Source of the DNA: Toxorhynchites rutilus septentrionalis | Lineage: Eukaryota; Arthropoda; Insecta; Diptera; Culicidae | Length of the DNA stretch: 64,000 nucleotides | NCBI RefSeq assembly: GCF_029784135.1 | Contig: NC_073745.1 | Location: forward strand, 312,058,560-312,122,559 | Reading direction: 5' to 3' | Shown here: piece after piece, positions 22,106-32,284 of the stretch | Position numbering within the stretch: the first letter of the stretch is position 1 | How the letters are laid out: the number at the start of each line of letters is the position of its first letter | Program-made: the position numbers and the translations under genes | Notes under the pieces: model-generated | Told to the model about the DNA's origin: nothing | The model's database searches: none | The model's input: the letters and a program-made list of their open reading frames with translations, nothing else

Positions 22106-22512
22106 TGAAATCGTCCACTGATGATTCAACAAGAGCCAAAGGTTGTACGGCTCATGACAACTCTACACGAGCTGATGATTGCGCCGGCTAGTGATCATTC
22201 TATCCTGGATTCCTCGAGTCAAGAAAGACGCACCACGCTAGATATGGGGTGCAGACTAGGGGGGCGTTGCGGATTAACGGTCAGCTGCATCCCAATAGGA
22301 AGTATCCCGTGTCGGGCACACGTACAGAGCATTGGAGACAGTAACATCCCAATTACGAGAACACTTGTAATACTAACCTCGAGCCGACCGCGAGTAATCG
22401 GTTACATATTACTAACATAGATAATAAGAAAAACTGTTAAAATATTGAACTCCGGCCCCATCAGGCTAACGCCATAGCTGCCTTGATAAAAATATATATT
22501 TTGGAAAAAAAA
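22106..22512 (+). mobile_element. I-clade LINE 3' UTR fragment, copy 3
   Basis: This matches 34545-34935 (3' UTR of copy 2) almost throughout, including CATGACAACTCTACACGAGC, AAGACGCACCACGCTAGATA and the terminal GGCTAACGCC...GCCTTGATAAAAA. It contains no ORF2 sequence, so it is an extremely 5'-truncated insertion. Confidence 0.8.
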
Positions 22513-22589
22513 TATTAAAAGGGAATATTTACTATGAAAAAGACAATAACTTAGAAATATGTTTCAAAATATCTCGAGAATGGCTGCAT

Positions 22590-23163
22590 TTAGAAGGAGA
22601 TTTATAATGAGCTTTTTTGTTTTAAATCACATCAGAAATCATAATTTGTGGCTAAAAATGATTGTTAACATACAAAAATTCGAAGTTTCGGAAATTCATA
22701 AAAATTCGATGTTCCACAAAGTTCGTCAAAAATAGTTTTACCATCTTGGACCCATTTTTTTAATTTTCTACATGACTTCTATTTTATATGAAAAAATTTA
22801 AAAAATATTAAAAAATGTGTATTTTGGATATTGCAAATAAAAGTTTTTTTTTGTAAATAAAAAAAAGAGTACTAATTTTTTTTCTCAGTGTATATTTTTT
22901 CATGTTTAGACATCAATACTCTATAACTCTTTCTAAGACACTATTTCGGTACGACTAATAGTTTTTTAAATATAAATTATCAAAGATTTCTCCTACTAAA
23001 ATCGATACGCCCTTTTCAAAAGTTACGCTTGAGTCAAAAAAATCCCAATTGCTGTGGAACACTCATATTTCCTCCAACCCAAACGGAATACAAACTTTCA
23101 TTCGAATCAAAAATACATGTTTTTAAAATCTGCATTTTTTGGACGATTTCATTTGGAATTGCA
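22590..23163. repeat. AT-rich dispersed repeat
   Basis: 22590-22740 is the reverse complement of 4450-4560 (shared ATTCGATGTTCCACAAAGTT). 22820-23163 matches 5925-6245 in the same orientation. The two parts therefore combine segments of the 4407-7415 element in rearranged order. No coding sequence. Confidence 0.6.
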
Positions 23164-26082
23164 CAATTATAACAATAGGACTAAATTGCAACTCGGTTTG
23201 ATATAATCATGATCAGGAAGAGGGTAATGTCAATGAGAGTGTTTTGAATCCGTCGGCGTAAAACAAGAGTCTCATTATCATATTTCCTGTTATCTATGTT
23301 ATAGAGTATCCAGATTCGGCAAACACAAACTTCCAAACACAATGATAATGAAGACGATGGAATAGAGCACACACAGAAAAAAAAACACGATTCGTCAAAC
23401 CAATTCACCCACCTCTCAGTCAATGTCGAATTTAATTCTGACATTCGGCTGATTTGGCACCCACGCTTTCGGTTCGACTTCCCAAGCTCGAAGCGTGTTC
23501 TTCCGAATCCGATTAATGAGGAGGTGGATCTGTGTAATGGATTGCGAAAAATGTGCTATTTAAGCTTTCTTGCCACCGACGAAAATAGACCGGATGTAAG
23601 CTAGCAACTACAAGATTTCTGATTTCTGCAGAGCCCACTAAAGATGCTAATTTCTCTAGCAATAATAATTCTTGTAATATGCGCCCAAATAAACTTTCCG
23701 GAATATTGATACAGGGGAACTTTGGCCAAACTTCCAACGAATTATTCATTGTTTCACAATTGAATCTCTCGGAACTCAGCTAAAGTTTCGGTTGCTCACA
23801 CCCTTTGGGAAACTTTCGATATCGCCCACATCCGATTCGAATGGGGTCAGCAAGAGCTCGCACACACACACCCATCTTAGCGTTCATCTACCCGTTTGAT
23901 GCAGCATTTAATTTGGAATTCGTTAGATATGAAAATGAGGAAAGATCCAAACTTTGCACACCACCTTGTGGAGCTGCCAACCGCCGCCACCGCCCGCTCG
24001 AGTGCCCGAACTAAATGAGCAAAAAGTGGCCGATAGGAATTAAACATTTGCCCACCGGTCCCGAGAGTTCGTGGTCCCGCTTTTACAGCGAAAGGATACG
24101 AAAGTCAATATTTGCAAAAGAATGCCTTTTTATCTTGCCTTAATTTGAAGCTCCGTTGGCCCCCTCACCAGATCTGCCGCCTTGTCGGGGGAAAAGGTAA
24201 ATCGAATGAGGAAGAACCTCCGGTCAACAGGATGAGCTTCGAATCACATTTTTCTTTGCCAATTTTATTTCCCTTCGTTCGCTCGGTGTCAGCGGCAGTA
24301 AACCCGGGACCGGGGCAAACTTTTCCGCCAAACTGAAAAACAGGAAAATTGGGAAATTTGAGAAGATGAGCTTACGACAGGAAATCGCCTCTTCCCCGAA
24401 GACAGCATTATGAACTCTCCTGTTTATGATTATTTAGGCAAAATTTAAAGCGTATCGTGTTGGACGGTGAAAGAGGGACGAAGGGGCGGGGGAGGGAGGT
24501 CGCTTTTGAGATTTCAGGAAATCGATGGCTAGATGGCTAGATGAATCCGTGTGCTTTGACTCCCGACAGCATGTTATCCGGTGGCATCGGAAGATTGCCG
24601 CCTAGCTCAGGTTGCCCAGTGCCCAGATATCGGAGAAGCTGATTTCCATTTAGATAAAGCTCGGCGGCCCACCCACCCATCGTCGGATGTTTAGTTCAAC
24701 GTGATTCGAGGCTTCCTGTCTCTGAGGATGATAAATTGAACGCTTTATTGATCTGTCAATAGTGTGCCGGTGCGAAGCGCTGGGAAAATATTTCCCGGAG
24801 CCGGAATGCTGTTTGAACAGTGATGACTTTTTCCCGGGAATGAGAAATCACGCGGAACAATATGATAACGGGGCGGGGCGATAATCGAGGCGAGAAAGTA
24901 TTCTGCGAAAAGTTTCGCTTTTGATGTTTGGAATTATGATTGTTAATGATTCAATATCTATTTCTGGCTGTTGGTTTTAATCAGCTTTCTCGTGAAAGCC
25001 AGCGAATTGTTTGTTGGCACTTTTACAATGCTGATCACTTCGCAGCACCTGTTTCCAGCGCCATAAATGAAGCGTTGAATTCGAATCTCTACAACCAGAA
25101 ACAACCGAACAAATCATCCTTCGCTAAATTCGATTGCCCACACGAAGCTCTCCGGTAGTTGAACCCGGAGGGGGAAAAACTACAATTGGAAACATGCCAA
25201 TGGAAGCGCGGAATTTTGGTGAATGTGTCGGAAATACACACGCTCCTCGAACGTTATGTTGGTGTACTCGAAAATATTTCCATTTTTTTCGGCAGGCTCT
25301 TCTTCCACACCGGAAACCGGCATCGTCAATTTATAGCTACAAGACTTGTTTCAATAGGATTCAATCAATTCTGATTTTGTTGACTGTTTTTCCATCACTG
25401 CGTTCGTTTGTGTAATACTCGCGGGTACATGGGACTAGCCGTGTGCGGAAGTATATTTGGAGTATGTTTTTATTGGTTTAGATTGGGGCAAATTGTTTTA
25501 CCACGAATAACAGTGAATATGTTTGGAAGGAAAGAAAATCCAGGTTGACCGCAGTGACCCAAAACCGTCGGAAAGCGAGTTTCCACTGACGGATTATGGT
25601 GTGGGACTAACCACTTGTTTGGGCATTTTCATTACGGGATTCCGTGCGACCACATGGAAGATTCGATTGGAATTGTGGCTCGATTGCGATGGACTTCTGG
25701 CTGTTTTGATGTTTGGCCAAAATGAAAGCTGTGTGAATAAAAATAATTGAAATATTCTACATTTTTTGAAGAATCGAACTGAAATATTGATGAAATGAAT
25801 GTAATCATGCTATTTAGGGTATATTTAATTCCTTCCATTCCGATACAATTATCATGAATTGTGGAAAATGATTACGGAACACTAAATAAGTGATTAACAA
25901 CAGCTTATAAGTATACATTGATTTTCAAATATTGTATCTCAACGGTTCGTAGAGGATAATTAATCAAATGAAAGTAATCAACACATTTTAATTAACACCA
26001 CAAACATACACTTTGAAAATTTATACTTTCTGCGATTTATCGAATAAAAGCGACAACATTGTTAACATCAGCAGCTCTCCTG
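23164..26082. other. No recognised gene
   Basis: Nearly 3 kb of moderately GC-rich sequence without a recognised repeat or domain. Frames stay below 95 codons and none resembles a known family. The region could hold introns or regulatory DNA of a host gene outside the window. Confidence 0.4.
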
Positions 26083-27072
26083 GTAACGCATTAGTAGCAA
26101 TGGATCGATGGATAAAAAAAATATATTCTTTAAAACAAGATATCTTATTCTTCTTTTTGGCTTTAAAAGGGCTTAAACTTTTCAGTTCATTCGCCTCTAT
26201 AAACAGGATATGATATTTGAGAAATAACTCATCTTTGCTGAAAATCAGTTTCTGTTGCCTCAAACTGGCTAGTACTAGTAAATGTAGGCTACGGATGACG
26301 ATTCTGTTGCTATGAGATGAGAAAATTTAATACAAGATTTAGTAGTGGGACAACTAAATTAGTTGATTTAATTAACATTTTGGAAGTGAAATTTTTTTTA
26401 AAGTGTTATTATTAATTTTTTCCTAAAAAATTATATTAAACTAGCTGTACCCTGCCACGCTTTGCTGTGACAAATTGTGGTTGCATGGTTGAGATGAATT
26501 TTCAATTTTTTATTATTTTTCGAGTTTTTGACGCGTACACAAACGAACAGAACAGAACATATAGAGATAGATGAGGGAAATCGATAAATTTTAAATCATT
26601 CCGAAACACAATTTCAGTTCATGATTTTGTCAAATACTTGGAAAAGGATGTTTCCATCACATAGAATTCATATTTAATACGAAATGGTCGATTCTCATAA
26701 GAAGCTTAATTTCAGAAACGCCATATAGAAGATAATTTTTCTCTATTTTTTCAAGTTTTTATGCCGCAACAACATTTCTCGGAGTGAAATGTATATTGTG
26801 TCCAATGTTGAGCTCAATCGGTTTCGTATTTTTCGAGTTTTTGACGCGTACTCAAACGAACACAACATTTTTATATATATAGAGACTAGATGATTCTATA
26901 TTCATTCTGATTTTCAGCAAAGATGAGTTATTTCTCAAATATCATATCCTGTTTATAGAGGCGAATGAACTGAAAAGTTTAAGCCCTCTTAAAGCCAAAA
27001 AGAAGAATAAGATATCTTGTTTTAGAGAATATAATTTTTTTATCCATCGATCCATTGCTACTAATGCATTAC
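26083..27072. repeat. Inverted repeat, arms 26083-26249 and 26908-27072
   Basis: The two arms, about 166 bp each, differ at only about five positions and are separated by roughly 660 bp. Each contains a copy of the AGGCGAATGAACTGAAAAGT SINE-like tail and an AAGAAGAATAAG run. The spacer is a repeat also found at 45278-45470 and a separate insertion (26445-26884). Transcription through it would give a long hairpin RNA. Confidence 0.75.
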
Positions 27073-27374
27073 CGCTCTACAGTTTGTTCTTTGACGTCCA
27101 ACTTCTGTCTTTATTAATTTGGCCGCAATATAGATATAAACTATTCCTGGTGAAAATTCAAGCAAAATCTTCAAAAATCACGATTTTACCCCACTATACA
27201 TGTAATAGCCATCAAAACTTCACATTAACATTGAAAGGTTACATTTCTTATTGAAATAAGCCATATGTTAAATATAAAAAAAATATTTTTTTCCAAACTG
27301 TAAATAATCGAGTCCAAAATTGTATATAACCGAATCACATATAATCGAGTCTGTATATAATCAAGTACAACCTG
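26250..27374. mobile_element. pogo-like remnant with TATAATCGAGT repeats
   Basis: The right end (27300-27374) has repeated TATAATCGAGT motifs and ends ...CCTG followed by TA. The internal sequence 27090-27300 matches 45490-45720 (shared AATTCAAGCAAAATCTTCAA). No left terminus was found. There is no transposase. Confidence 0.55.
26445..26884. mobile_element. CTGTACCC...TATATAGAG insertion with ACTAG duplication
   Basis: The host repeat reads TTAAACTAGATTG at 45466 but is split here. ACTAG occurs at 26440-26444 and again at 26885-26889, enclosing 440 bp that begin CTGTACCCTGCCACGCTTTG and end TATATATAGAG. Inside, TTTTTGACGCGTAC occurs twice (about 26525 and 26838). The class is unknown. A similar unit starts at 58282. 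Confidence 0.55.
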
Positions 27375-27666
27375 TATTCGAATAATTTTTCCAATCTTCC
27401 TATATACAGCGTGTTTCATAGAAAATGCGAAAAACCTTCCTTAAGGCTCGAAAACATTTTTCTTTTTATTGCTATGATTGAAAAACGTTTTAATTTATTC
27501 AAGAATGTATTTTGGCAAATTCAGACATAACCACTTGATACGCCCACGTGATCATTTCGCAATCGGAAGCAGCTCTATAACACAGTCTTCTGACATTGAA
27601 ACCTATGCATTGGCGACGGAACACAGACCTTCTTTGGTTATAGTCTTCATTTTGACATCATTTACA

Positions 27667-28500
27667 GGTATCGATACAGCCTATAATTTATCATATTAGA
27701 TATTTGCAAAAAAGTGAAAGTCAAAACCAAGGATAAAATGTTTGCGTTAGCAAATTCCGTAAAAACAAGCATCGTTTATTTTTCAGTTTTTGCAGTTTTT
27801 GTTTTAACTATTTTGTTTGTTGTTTTCATGTTAAGTGCAGTACAATGTATGAACCTACAATGAATGGGTGAAAATATGATATTTTATGCAGAAATCTTCA
27901 TTAAATTAATATTGAAGTAGTGTTCGGAATATGAATCAAGTTTCTACGCATGATTCCAATTCCGAACACTTCATTTTCAAATGTAAATTCACTGAACGTG
28001 AATGTAAAAAATTAAAATTGAATAATCAAAACACTGAAATGCTTTGGGTTTCCAGTCTTCATTTTAACATCATTTACAGGTATCGATACGGCCTATAATT
28101 TATAACATTAATCATTTGCCAAAAAAAGACAGCCAAAACCAATGATAAAATGTTTGCGTTAGCAAATTCTGTAAAAAAGCATCGTTAATTTTTCAGTTTT
28201 CGTAGTTTTTCAATTATTTTGTTTGTTGTTTTCATGTTGAGTGGTAGGTATCTACAATAAATGGATGAAATAAAATGATATTTTATGCAGAAATCTTCAT
28301 TAAAATTAGTGTTCGGAATATGAATCAAGTTTCTACGCATGATTCAAATTGCGAACACTTCATTTTTAAATGTAAATTTACTGAACTTCCATGTTATAAA
28401 TAATATAATATTCAGAACCCTGACATTCTTTGGGTTATAGACTTCATTTTAACATTATTTACAGGAATCGATACGAGCATAACATTTTTCCAAAGAAGAC
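27667..28500. repeat. Tandem repeat, units of 412 and 385 bp
   Basis: Units start at 27667 and 28079 (GGTATCGATAC) and a third starts at 28464 (GGAATCGATACG) but is short. Shared segments include AATGTTTGCGTTAGCAAATT and CAAGTTTCTACGCATGATTC. Each full unit carries a hairpin whose arms are AGTGTTCGGAAT or a close variant and its complement. The arrays lie inside the second copy of the GTTCGGAAT element, which ends at 28864. Confidence 0.8.
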
Positions 28501-28599
28501 AAGCTAATTCACTTTAATTGGATATATCGATCATATGAATCGGTCCAGTGGTAATATTTTTTTTTGAATAATATTTTTTTTTAAATTGCATTTTCGCAG

Positions 28600-28864
28600 T
28601 TCGGAATTTGAGACAAAAGTGTTCGGAATATGGGTCAGTGACAAAAATGGTGTTCGGAATTTGAGACAAAAGTGATTAAACATATTTTTAGTTTTTCACC
28701 ATGAGTATGTATTTGTAAATCAATTTTATTGTAGTCAAATGAAAAGGAAGGCTCTATTGTATCCAAAAACCAAATTATTTTGCGAAAGAGTACCATTTTG
28801 AGTAATAAGACACTGTTTAATGGCCATCAAAGCTTAATTGCTCGGAATATGAGACAAAACGGTA
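28600..28864. mobile_element. Right end of second GTTCGGAAT element
   Basis: Bases 28600-28864 match 7150-7415, ending GAGACAAAACGGTA. Its left TIR was not found, so the copy is truncated or rearranged. The tandem array 27667-28500 is its interior. Confidence 0.7.
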
Positions 28865-28871
28865 CGCCCAT

Positions 28872-29112
28872 GTTGAATAGTCAAAGGGGTTTAAATATGG
28901 ACTGATTGGAGGCCAAATATCTATGGACCACAATGACATGTTCTGCTTTAGCCAGGTTTAACTCCGTTTAGAGGTATGACATAGTGCTACATCTTGTTAG
29001 AACACAATATGCTCGTATTCATCGAAGCTTTTTTCGAATCCACGGCATCACTTGGTTTTTCAAAATATCGGCGTAGACTTCAGGGTTCATTTTTACAGCT
29101 GCCGTTTTTTTA
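28872..29112 (-). pseudogene. maT-like mariner transposase relic
   Basis: On the minus strand, from about 29100: AAVKMNPEVYADILKNQVMP, then after stops and a frame change WPPISPYLNPFDYSTW (about 28872-28922). The KMN..VY...L pattern followed by WPP.SPDLNP.DY..W is the catalytic region of maT-type (DD37D) mariners. The first two motifs of the triad are not identifiable. Heavily decayed. Confidence 0.65.
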
Positions 29113-29526
29113 CAAATATGAGTCATTTTCAATCCATGCTTGATAATAAAATTAAATTACAAATTCTCTCCATTCCATTAGTCAGTTTCTGGCTTGACTG
29201 GATTTCTCTTCACTTTCGACATGATAAATTTCTCCACTTTTGCAGCGGTTTCCTAGGACATGGTCCAACAAGAAGAGAACATTTCACGCGGAAAACGGTC
29301 AGATGGCATCCTGCAATTGTTGTAGTTTTCTTTGAGGATTTTTCACGACTGGTCACTGACCCTTCGCGTACATTTCAACGATTTATATTTATTTTGTTTA
29401 TATTACTTGACAGTTGATGTTCAAAGATTATACACACGCAAAAATATACCAGAAAATTGATAAAAACCACCCAAAAACGAGTAAATAAAATTTTCGCATT
29501 TTTTATGGGACATGTTGTTCATCGCT

Positions 29527-29813
29527 ATCGTAGGTGCTCCCGTGGCCGAGTGGTTAGCGTCATAACTAACATGCCGGGTGTTCGGGTTCGATTCCCGTTC
29601 TGGTCGGGGGAATTTTTCGTCAAAGAAATTTCCTCCGACTTGCACTGTGATCACGCGTATTCTAGAGCTTATCATTCAGAATGCATTCAAGGCGTGTTAT
29701 TTGGCATAGAAATCTCAACTAAGTACTAATAAAAAATGACGCAAGTAATACTACGCTGAGACGGCGAAGTTCCTCTAGGAACGTTAGTGCCATTGAAGAA
29801 GAAAGAAGAAGAA
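29527..29813 (+). mobile_element. tRNA-derived SINE (287 bp) with 13 bp TSD
   Basis: Direct repeats GTTGTTCATCGCT at 29514-29526 and 29814-29826 flank it. The head has a canonical A box (TGGCCGAGTGGTT) and a perfect B box core (GGTTCGATTCC), so it resembles a tRNA for about 75 nt. The tail ends in GGAACGTTAGTGCCATTGAA plus an AAGAAG repeat. A second copy lies on the minus strand at 39337-39607. Confidence 0.9.
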
Positions 29814-29984
29814 GTTGTTCATCGCTTTCCATTACAGTTTTCCAGGTTATGCAAGAAATGAGTCCAGCTTGCTTATAATACCTTGTTCTGAAAAGAAACA
29901 TATTGACCGAAATTGACCGATAGAAGCGGCAGTCAGAAGGAGAGTGCAATGAGGGTGAGACAGAAAGTGGCGGTTTATTTCTCA

Positions 29985-30150
29985 ACTAGTCTGCTTTTAG
30001 CTCGATACACTTGACCTAGCGATGCTCCAATTTCTTTAATCCATCTGAAAAATACGTTTTCTCGAGGTCTGCAAAGTAGGCCTCCGTGGTGGCGATGACC
30101 TCCTCGTTCGACTCAAATTTCTGCCCGGCGAGGGACTTTTCAAACCTGAA
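29985..30150 (-). pseudogene. irritans-type mariner transposase, C-terminus
   Basis: Minus-strand frame from about 30150: FEKSLAGQKFESNEEVIATT ... AYFADLEKTYFSDGLKKLEH ... WVKCIELK. This is the end of an irritans-subfamily mariner transposase. The last codons are shifted by a one-base change near 29990. It is nearly the same peptide as 36756-36926. No TIR was identified next to it. Confidence 0.75.
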
Positions 30151-30500
30151 GCGAAGGGTCTACTCTAACATTTTAGTGGCGAAAACGGGAAATGGAACTA
30201 ATAGATAAAGCTAAGAAAGAAATTAAAAACATGCCAACATGTATGTTTTCGATAGAAACGGCCAAAGTTCTATCCAACTGTTGGAAGCTATTTTTGTAAC
30301 ATGGTCTATAAAATTATGCACGAAAAAAACCGCGTCAATTGGAAAATCCGCGTAAAGAAACCTCGTAAAAAAAACTGGGTGTAGAACCAAAAACGATTTC
30401 AAAAATAAACAACATGAGATTTTTCCAAATTTGTGATGATTTTTATCACAATTCTCATTTTCTGTCTTCGATACCACACACGACGTTTGAACAAACAACG
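30151..30500. other. No recognised feature
   Basis: 350 bp between two mariner relics with only short frames. It may be flanking DNA or eroded transposon sequence. Confidence 0.3.
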
Positions 30501-30800
30501 AAGGCGGTCCGATAAGTACTTAACCTCAACGCCCGATGGTGTCAATATCGCAAGAGAGATTACTTATCGTGTAGTACATTCTCGTAAATGGCTACTGTCA
30601 AAATTTCAGCCGAATCGGACTCGTAGTTTTGTTTTGACCGTGTGTGGAAGGTGACGTGTTCGCGGATTTTAGAAAAATGGAAAAAATGGAAATTCCACCG
30701 TCGCTACAGACAAATTGGTCGAATTGCACTACGAACTACTGCCCCATTCACCGTATTCTCCAGATTCGGCTCCGTGCGACTTTTTGACGTGGGACTACGT
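30501..30800 (+). pseudogene. irritans-type mariner with internal deletion
   Basis: The 5' part resembles a mariner end (GGTCCGATAAGTACTTAACC) and leader, and reaches an ATG at about 30676 (MEKMEI). It is then joined within a few codons to the catalytic end of the transposase, DKLVELHYELLPHSPYSPDS and APCDF. Most of the coding region between is deleted. The last catalytic Asp (CDF) remains. Such internally deleted copies are common and non-autonomous. Confidence 0.65.
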
Positions 30801-31439
30801 CTAACCGGAATATATGGGGTGTAAAATGAAAACCTAAATACAGAACATGCAGGGAATAATGGAAGATTTCGAATGCTTATAACTCGAACATGTTGACGTA
30901 GAACTACGTCTTTCATTAAGGGTGCCAAATCAGAAAATAGGTCACGTTTTTATGAAATAAAGTTAACGTTAATAACTATTTTTGCCGCGAACGGATTTTG
31001 GCGATTTACATACTAAACGAATCGGAAATTCTGTAAGATTTGTTTAATATGCTATACATTAGAATCACCTGGTTTTTAAATGGTTAAAATTCATGAAAAC
31101 TTTAAGCGTTTCCATTTTCCAATACATTTGTTCTGTTCATTTGTGTGCTTTCCCGAACAGAGATGCCAATAGCGAGCAACCTATCGACGACCAACGGAGG
31201 GGAAATCGTAGGATTTAAAGTCTCCGAGAACAAAGGAAAAGTAGAAGAATGAAGGGGAATACTTGCCTAGAGTATAAACAGTGGATCTCGCTGAGGCAAA
31301 CTTGTTTAGAGGCGAATGAACTGCAAAGTTTAAAGCCTCTTAAAAACAAAGAAAGAAGAAGAAGGCAAACTTTCATTCGGCATCGGACTGTTGAGTAATC
31401 CAGTTCACTTTGCTTTTACTAAGATTGGACCCCACCAGT
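30801..31439. other. No gene; one SINE-like tail
   Basis: Unassigned sequence. A SINE-like tail (AGAGGCGAATGAACTGCAAA...GCCTCTT, then AAGAAGAAGAAG) lies at 31309-31372. Confidence 0.4.
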
Positions 31440-32005
31440 GGTAATCCAACTTGGATATCGTCGTTTGGCTTTTCTGTTTGTTTTTCGCGTTATTCGTATC
31501 GTGTGTTTTTCTTTCCGCGTCATAAATTGGACGCTTCACGTAGTGTGTGATGAGCAAGAAGAAGAGAAAGGCAGGCTCGAGCCCTGCAAAAAACGAACGC
31601 ATTGCCAGGGGCAATAAAATTTCGAGGCAAGCGTCATCCAATGATGCACGCGATGTTGATGCAGTGAAAAGCGCTCACACTGAACCGAGCCTTCGTGAGT
31701 GTGACACCGCATCGAACAACAGCGAAGTAGGCGATTTCGGCGCGTTGGTCGAAAATGTAAACACTGTTACCCAGACAGCAACCAAAATCAAGCTCCCCCC
31801 GCAGGTGGTGAAGGCGGTCGCTCTTGAAAAACTCATTAGCGAATTCGCATCGATGGGTGCTACAGCAGAGTACAAGCTGTGTGGCATAATTCAGTTTTTT
31901 CCCAAGCAGTTAACATTGTCTGTTTTCAGTTATCATAAGGGTCCGTTGGTGCCTTTGAGAATGCATCAATTCATTAAACTGACGTTATGGCGAAGCAGGC
32001 GTTAA
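31440..32005 (+). mobile_element. LINE 5' region and ORF1 N-terminus
   Basis: Probable 5' UTR followed by an open frame at 31547-32005. Homology to a LINE ORF1 appears to stop near 31890, after which the frame looks like a shifted or unrelated sequence. Confidence 0.5.
31547..32005 (+). CDS. Putative LINE ORF1 (Gag-like) fragment
   Basis: 152 codons. The first 30 residues are strongly basic (MMSKKKRKAGSSPAKNERIA). A Ser/Asp/Glu-rich stretch follows, and around residues 83-112 comes PPQVVKAVALEKLISEFASM followed by GATAEYKLCGI, which resembles the conserved block before the RNA-binding domain in I/Jockey-type ORF1 proteins. The zinc knuckles expected downstream are absent, so the gene is 3'-truncated. 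It lies 290 bp upstream of a separate 5'-truncated LINE with its own TSD, so the two are probably different insertions. ATG at 31547 is the first in frame. Confidence 0.45.
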   Translation: MMSKKKRKAGSSPAKNERIARGNKISRQASSNDARDVDAVKSAHTEPSLRECDTASNNSEVGDFGALVENVNTVTQTATKIKLPPQVVKAVALEKLISEFASMGATAEYKLCGIIQFFPKQLTLSVFSYHKGPLVPLRMHQFIKLTLWRSRR

Positions 32006-32284
32006 TATTGTGCGCCAAAAAATAATTTGGGGAATACCAAGTATCTTGAATGTCTTACTGGAATGTTATAAGTTATTTGGGTTCGCGTGCCAGTCGCAAA
32101 ACTGCCTTCAACTAGGATTGCATTTGCACTAATATTGATCATAATAAAGTATTGCTACTGTTTTCGAGGTTGTTATTAACAAAAAGAGTTTATTTCGCTT
32201 GTTTAGTCACCAAGAAAGCAAATGTCGTTCTGGAATTTTGTATGCGATTAGGTTTCGCTTGCCTGTAGCATAACTTCCGCCACT

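Noticed and set aside
27667..28500. CRISPR-like array
   Set aside because: Repeats are about 400 bp with no spacers; this is a tandem duplication in a transposon.
29536..29610. tRNA gene on the plus strand
   Set aside because: A and B boxes are good, but the sequence is the head of a 287 bp unit with a SINE tail and a 13 bp target duplication, and a second identical-type copy exists at 39337-39607. It is a SINE, not a functional tRNA gene.
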